Assembly: GCA_026646655.1 (NCBI GenBank)
Contig: JAPKHT010000171.1
Coordinates: 1-11,195, forward strand
DNA from: JADLBR01 sp020847615
GTDB taxonomy: Bacteria; Verrucomicrobiota; Verrucomicrobiia; JADLBR01
Reading direction: 5' to 3'
Length of the DNA: 11,195 bases
Translations under genes and position numbers: made by a program
In this document: positions 7,626-11,195 of the stretch, piece by piece
Layout of the letters: each line of letters opens with the position of its first letter
How positions within the stretch are numbered: position 1 is the stretch's first letter
Notes under the pieces: model-generated
What the model saw: the letters and a program-made list of their open reading frames with translations, nothing else
Databases searched by the model: none
Told to the model about the DNA's origin: nothing

Positions 7626-9064
7626 GGCGTTGAGGTGAGTTGCCCGACAGCCGACGACCACGCCTCCCGCAGCACGTCCGGTGTCGCCAGGCCGAGCCAC
7701 AGCGCCAGCACCAGCAGCACCAGCGGCGGCACGAGCACGGGCAGCGTCTCCTTGAAACGCCGGCCCAGATCCCGCGCCGCCCGCGGCGGGCGACCATAGA
7801 CCACGGCGAACACGACGCGGCTCAGCCCCAGGAAGGCCAGCAGCAGGCACACGAGCATGAAGGCCGCCGACCAACCGTGCGCGGTGGAAAACGCAGCCCT
7901 CAATATGAGCAACTCACTGAAGAAAGGCCCGAACGGCGGGCACGCCGTGACCGCAAACAGCGCCGTCATGAACAGCGCCGACGAGCGCGGCGTAACCACC
8001 GACATCCCGCCGACCTCGTCGATCGTCCGGCCACCGGACGCGCGCCGGATGTTGCCCGCGCTCAGGAAGAGCGCCCCCTTGGTCATGCTGTTGTTCCACA
8101 CGTGGAAGAAGGCCGCCCACAGGCCGGCCCCGCCCAACGCCGCCCCGAAGCTCAGGATGCCCATGTGCTCGACGCTCGAGTATGCCAGCATCCGCTTGAA
8201 ATCACGCGCGGAGAGCAGGAAAAGCGCCGCCACCAGCATCGAGAACAGCCCCGCGGCCAAGAGCGTCCTGTCGGCAACAACCCCCGCGCCCGCAGCATCC
8301 ACGACCGCCCGCACGCGAAGGATCGCCGTGAACGCGACGGTGGTCACCCCGCCGGCCAGCATCGCCCCGACGATCCCGGGGGCTTCCCCGTAGGCATCGG
8401 GCTTCCACGTGTGCATCGGGGCAAGGCCCATCTTCGTCCCGTAGCCCACCAGCAGGAGCACCCAGGCGATCAGCACCCACGGGCGGGACAGGCCCGCGCC
8501 CTGCGCCGCCAGCGCCGCGAACGTCAGGTCGCCCGCCCCACCCCCGTGCAGCGATGCGTAGCCCAGGCAGAATGAACCCAGCAGCGACAGCGCGATGCCC
8601 GTGCCCCCGACGAGCAGATACTTCCACGTCGCCTCAAAGGCGCGGGGCGTGTTGTTGAAATGCAGCAGCGGCACCGAAGACAGAGTCACGGCCTCCGTCG
8701 CAATCCACAGCACCCCCAGGTGCCGCGCCATGTGCGCCGCGCTCATCAGCCCAAGCGCCGCAAGAAAGGCCGCCACGAATACGCGGTTCGGGCGCTCCGC
8801 CCTCAACCGCAGGTACGAGACGCCGTACGCCGCGCACACCAAAAACAGCAACGACACCGCCGGGAGCACCGCCCGCGTGAGCGGATCGTAGCCGAGCCAC
8901 GGATGCCAGGGCGCACCCGGCGGATGCACCAACAGCCACAGGGCCAGCAGCGAGTGCGCCAGCCCCGCCGCCGGCAAGAACCAAGGCCGCGTCCGGTCGT
9001 GCGGCCAGAGGGCCGCCGCCCCAGCCGCCACCAGCGGCACCAGGATGAGGAGCGACTCTTTCAT
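7622..9064 (-). CDS. hyfF: Antiporter-like membrane subunit, HyfF type (NuoL/M/N family)
   Basis: Proton-translocating membrane subunit of the complex. The 480 residues are mostly hydrophobic, with about 13-14 predicted membrane segments by eye. Key polar residues of the Mrp/NuoM family are in place: E124 in LWIATEAVTL, K148 in ATWKYL, K211 in GYGTKMGLAPMHTW followed by H218 and KPDAYGEAPG, then RDFKRMLAYSSVEHMG (287-302) and K329 in NSMTKGALF. It lacks the long C-terminal lateral helix of NuoL. HMG after YSSVE and the FHVWNNSMTKG stretch favour HyfF over NuoM or NuoN. ATG at 9064 overlaps the hyfE stop (ATGA) and its own stop overlaps the next ATG, so translation is probably coupled on both sides. 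Confidence 0.9.
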   Translation of the reverse strand: MKESLLILVPLVAAGAAALWPHDRTRPWFLPAAGLAHSLLALWLLVHPPGAPWHPWLGYDPLTRAVLPAVSLLFLVCAAYGVSYLRLRAERPNRVFVAAFLAALGLMSAAHMARHLGVLWIATEAVTLSSVPLLHFNNTPRAFEATWKYLLVGGTGIALSLLGSFCLGYASLHGGGAGDLTFAALAAQGAGLSRPWVLIAWVLLLVGYGTKMGLAPMHTWKPDAYGEAPGIVGAMLAGGVTTVAFTAILRVRAVVDAAGAGVVADRTLLAAGLFSMLVAALFLLSARDFKRMLAYSSVEHMGILSFGAALGGAGLWAAFFHVWNNSMTKGALFLSAGNIRRASGGRTIDEVGGMSVVTPRSSALFMTALFAVTACPPFGPFFSELLILRAAFSTAHGWSAAFMLVCLLLAFLGLSRVVFAVVYGRPPRAARDLGRRFKETLPVLVPPLVLLVLALWLGLATPDVLREAWSSAVGQLTSTP

Positions 9065-9702
9065 TCTCGGAGCACGGTCAGTTTCCGCGTGTCGAGCGAA
9101 TCGAACGCCCTCTGGATGCGGTCCACGATGATGCCGGTCACAAATACCGCCACGGTCAGATCCAGGAGAATCCCGCCCTCGACCAGCAGCGGCGTCGAGC
9201 TGATCAGCAGCAGCCCGAACATGTAGATCCCGTTCTCCAAGATCAGGTAGCCGCACACCTGCGAGATGGCCTTGGACCGGCCGATCAGGAGCAACAGGCC
9301 CGAGAACACCGTCGATATCGAGCCCGCCACGAGCAGCGATTCGTGGTGCTCGGGCAGCAGCGGCAACCAGCGCGCCAAGAGCACGGCCCCGATCAGCCCC
9401 GCGGCGCCCAGCAACAGCGACGGCAGAAAGCCGATCAGCGGATCCATGTCGCGGTCGATGTTGGCCGTCCGCATCGCGCGGCGCAGCAGGACCGGAATCA
9501 CCACGCCCTTCATCACCACGGTGGCCAGCGCCACGACCACCACCATCGCGCGCAAATCGTGCTCCATCACCAGCGGCATGGTGCCCAGCACGACGCCCTG
9601 CAGCGCCGCGACGCGGATCAGCGACGGCAGGCGGCTCGTGCCCAGCGCGACGAGGCTCAGGCCCATCGCCAGCCCCGTCAGCAGATCGAGCGCGCCGCTC
9701 AT
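9061..9702 (-). CDS. hyfE: Hydrogenase-4 component E-like membrane protein
   Basis: Small integral membrane subunit of 213 residues, close to the usual ~215 for HyfE. The N-terminal half has hydrophobic helices with LQGVVLGTMPLV and MKGVVIPVLLRRA (64-76). The C-terminal half contains the NuoK-like signature GYLILENGIYMFGLLL (151-166) with E156, then LVEGGILLDL (173-182) with E175; these buried acids are thought to take part in proton transfer in complex I relatives. The start ATG at 9702 forms an ATGA overlap with the hyfC-like stop. An earlier in-frame start at 9744 would lie inside the preceding gene and adds no recognisable sequence. Confidence 0.88.
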   Translation of the reverse strand: MSGALDLLTGLAMGLSLVALGTSRLPSLIRVAALQGVVLGTMPLVMEHDLRAMVVVVALATVVMKGVVIPVLLRRAMRTANIDRDMDPLIGFLPSLLLGAAGLIGAVLLARWLPLLPEHHESLLVAGSISTVFSGLLLLIGRSKAISQVCGYLILENGIYMFGLLLISSTPLLVEGGILLDLTVAVFVTGIIVDRIQRAFDSLDTRKLTVLRE

Positions 9703-10607
9703 GCCACACCCCCGTCCCACGAGATGAGAAGAGCAAACACGCACAGCAAGAACCCGGTGGTCAGCAGCAGCGGCACGCGCCGGAATGCGTAGCGCGCGAG
9801 CAGCGACTCGACGAGCCCGATCGCCACGCCCACGGCCAGCACGCCCGCGGCCAGCGCGCCGACCGCCGCGGGGGCGGGCAGCTTGCCGACGGGCAACACC
9901 GCCTGCACCAGCAGGACCGAGAACAGGAGCAGCTTCATCGCCGCCCCGTGTAGCACCGCGGCCAAAGGCGGACCGCTGTGATCCAGCACCATCACCTCGT
10001 GGATCATCGTCAGTTCGAGGTGCGTGTTCGGGTCATCGAAAGGCACCCGGCAGTTCTCCGCCAGCAGGACCGTGAACAGGCCCACCGCAAGCAGTGCGGC
10101 GCCCGGCCCGGCGGCGGGGGCCAGCATGGCGCACAGCGACACGCTCCCGCTCTGGAGACTCAGGGTAAGCACCGCCGTGATGATGGCGGCCTCCGCCAAC
10201 ACCGCATAGCTCACCTCCCGGGCCGCCCCCATCCCTTCGAAGGCCGATCCCGTCTCCATCGCCGCCCACGCCGTGCAGAACCGGGCAAGCGCCAGCAGGT
10301 ACACGAGCAGGATGACATCGCCCCGAAAACCCGGCGATGCGCCCAGCGGCCCCAGCGGCAGCAGCAATGCCGCCCCCAATATCGACACCCACGCCACCGC
10401 CGGTCCCGCGATGAAACCCGGCGAGGCCAGCGTGCTCACAACGACCCCTTTCCGCCAAAGCCGCGCCAAGTCGTAGTAGAGTTGGAGCACGGGGGGCCCG
10501 CGCCGCCCCGCCACCCAGGCTTTCACCCTGTTGATGATGCCCGGCAACAGCGGGGCCAACAACAGCCAGACGACCAACCGCACGACGAACTCGAGGGCCG
10601 GGTTCAT
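9699..10607 (-). CDS. hyfC: HyfC/NuoH-type membrane subunit
   Basis: Membrane subunit that joins the peripheral arm to the proton-pumping arm and, in complex I, helps form the quinone site. The 302 residues have about eight hydrophobic segments. Family marks are RRGPPVLQLYYDLARL (35-50), MGAAREVSYAVLAE (126-139), and AENCRVPFDDPNTHLELTMIH (183-203) followed by EVMVLDHSG (204-212), the acidic loop and helix close to the peripheral arm. The sequence is of the HyfC/HycD/EchB kind rather than NuoH proper, judging from the YYDL and THLELTMIHE forms. The start ATG at 10607 overlaps the hyfB-like stop as ATGA. Longer starts reach into the preceding gene and give low-complexity residues. Confidence 0.92.
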   Translation of the reverse strand: MNPALEFVVRLVVWLLLAPLLPGIINRVKAWVAGRRGPPVLQLYYDLARLWRKGVVVSTLASPGFIAGPAVAWVSILGAALLLPLGPLGASPGFRGDVILLVYLLALARFCTAWAAMETGSAFEGMGAAREVSYAVLAEAAIITAVLTLSLQSGSVSLCAMLAPAAGPGAALLAVGLFTVLLAENCRVPFDDPNTHLELTMIHEVMVLDHSGPPLAAVLHGAAMKLLLFSVLLVQAVLPVGKLPAPAAVGALAAGVLAVGVAIGLVESLLARYAFRRVPLLLTTGFLLCVFALLISWDGGVA

Positions 10608-11195
10608 GCCACGCCCCCCAGGGCAACCAGGAGCCCCACCGCCACCAGACCGAGCACCAGATAGAGGATGTAGTCCGGCAGGACTCCCTGCTGTCGCCGG
10701 CGCACCCACGCCGACGCCCCCATCACCACATCGCCAACGGGGCCGATCACCCGTTCAAGCACGGCCTCCGGAATGCGCTCCACGCGACTCGCATGACGCG
10801 GGAACGGCCCCTTGGGCCATCGCCGCCTCCGGTCAGGTCGCAGCACCCACGCGAACCAACCCACGGCCAGGGCCGAGAAGGACCCCCCGGTGTATTGCAT
10901 GCGGGCCGTCGGGGCCGAATACCCGCAATCCCAGGTGCCCGCCCGGCGCAGCCCGTTCGCCCGCGCCCGAAACCACAGCAGGAACCCACCCGCCGCAACG
11001 ACGGCCACGAGCGCGCACTGCGCCGCGCCAAGCGCCGCCAGCGGGACCGGCGTCCCATCTCCGCGCCACGCGATGTTCCACGTCCCGAGCGAGCGCTGGA
11101 TCAGGGGCCAGACCATGAGCGGCGCCAGCGCGATGCAGACGCAGGCCCCCGCCAGGCCGAGCATGGGCAAGCGCATCCACCAGCCACATTCGTGC
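10604..11195 (-). CDS. hyfB: HyfB/NuoL-type antiporter-like subunit, C-terminal part (5' end outside window)
   Basis: The frame is open to the right window edge, so only about the last 197 residues are seen. The recognisable HyfB C-terminal block is TWDCGYSAPTARMQYTGGSF, then a membrane segment, SRVERIPEAVLERVIGPV and WVRRRQQGVLPDYILYLVLG. Upstream residues (GWWMRLPMLGLAG...) fit the end of the antiporter core. The ATG at 11176 is probably internal. HyfB is the proximal or distal pump module in hydrogenase 4. The stop overlaps the hyfC-like ATG. The rest of the gene and any operon promoter must lie beyond 11195. Confidence 0.88.
   Translation of the reverse strand, partial: HECGWWMRLPMLGLAGACVCIALAPLMVWPLIQRSLGTWNIAWRGDGTPVPLAALGAAQCALVAVVAAGGFLLWFRARANGLRRAGTWDCGYSAPTARMQYTGGSFSALAVGWFAWVLRPDRRRRWPKGPFPRHASRVERIPEAVLERVIGPVGDVVMGASAWVRRRQQGVLPDYILYLVLGLVAVGLLVALGGVA

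Noticed and set aside
6246..7799. Long open frame on the plus strand opposite the large subunit (about 517 codons)
   Set aside because: Arg/His/Pro-rich, no domain, and wholly opposite a confidently identified gene.
7622..7874. Longer start for the large subunit at 7874, giving 576 residues
   Set aside because: The added ~83 residues are low-complexity and lie in another frame of the hyfF-like gene; the ATGA overlap at 7625 gives a normal start.
6144..11195. Reading the operon as a true NiFe hydrogenase 4 or formate hydrogenlyase
   Set aside because: The large subunit lacks the metal-binding cysteines, and no maturation or formate dehydrogenase gene is in the window.
6144..11195. Reading the operon as respiratory complex I (nuo)
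   Set aside because: HyfE, the HyfC-style THLELTMIHE, the HyfB C-terminus and the ferredoxin-NuoB fusion point to the hydrogenase-4 branch; NuoA, NuoJ and NuoEFG are not seen.

Overview
The window is an 11.2 kb piece of high-GC bacterial chromosome with almost no non-coding space. The diheme b558-type succinate dehydrogenase (sdhCAB, no SdhD), the hydrogenase-4-like membrane complex and the QueF sequence would fit a Verrucomicrobiota or related bacterium. That placement is an inference from gene type, not a phylogeny.

Left part, plus strand. The window opens inside the last ~169 codons of a WYL-domain transcriptional regulator (1-512). A 263-base intergenic region with a possible promoter follows, then a tight sdhC-sdhA-sdhB operon (776-4149) encoding a complete succinate:quinone oxidoreductase/fumarate reductase. 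All flavin, iron-sulfur and haem ligands that I would look for are present.

Centre. sdhB ends facing queF. The 43-base gap between the two stops contains a near-perfect hairpin (about 4157-4184) that could end transcription from both sides.

Right part, minus strand, read from the right edge leftwards: hyfB-like (truncated by the window edge), hyfC-like, hyfE-like, hyfF-like, a fused NuoC/NuoD-type large subunit, a fused ferredoxin/NuoB-type small subunit, an unrecognised protein with a MerR-like N-terminus, and queF. The first four junctions are ATGA stop/start overlaps and the later gaps are 20, 15 and 44 bases, so this looks like one transcription unit.

The main point of interest is that this hydrogenase-4-like complex is not a hydrogenase by sequence. 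The large subunit lacks the N-terminal CxxC and the C-terminal DPCxxC that hold the NiFe atoms. The electron-transfer clusters of the small subunit and the proton-pathway residues of the membrane subunits are kept. This matches the energy-converting hydrogenase-related (Ehr) complexes, whose electron donor and acceptor are not established as far as I know. The putative DNA-binding protein joined to the same operon is the least explained gene in the window.
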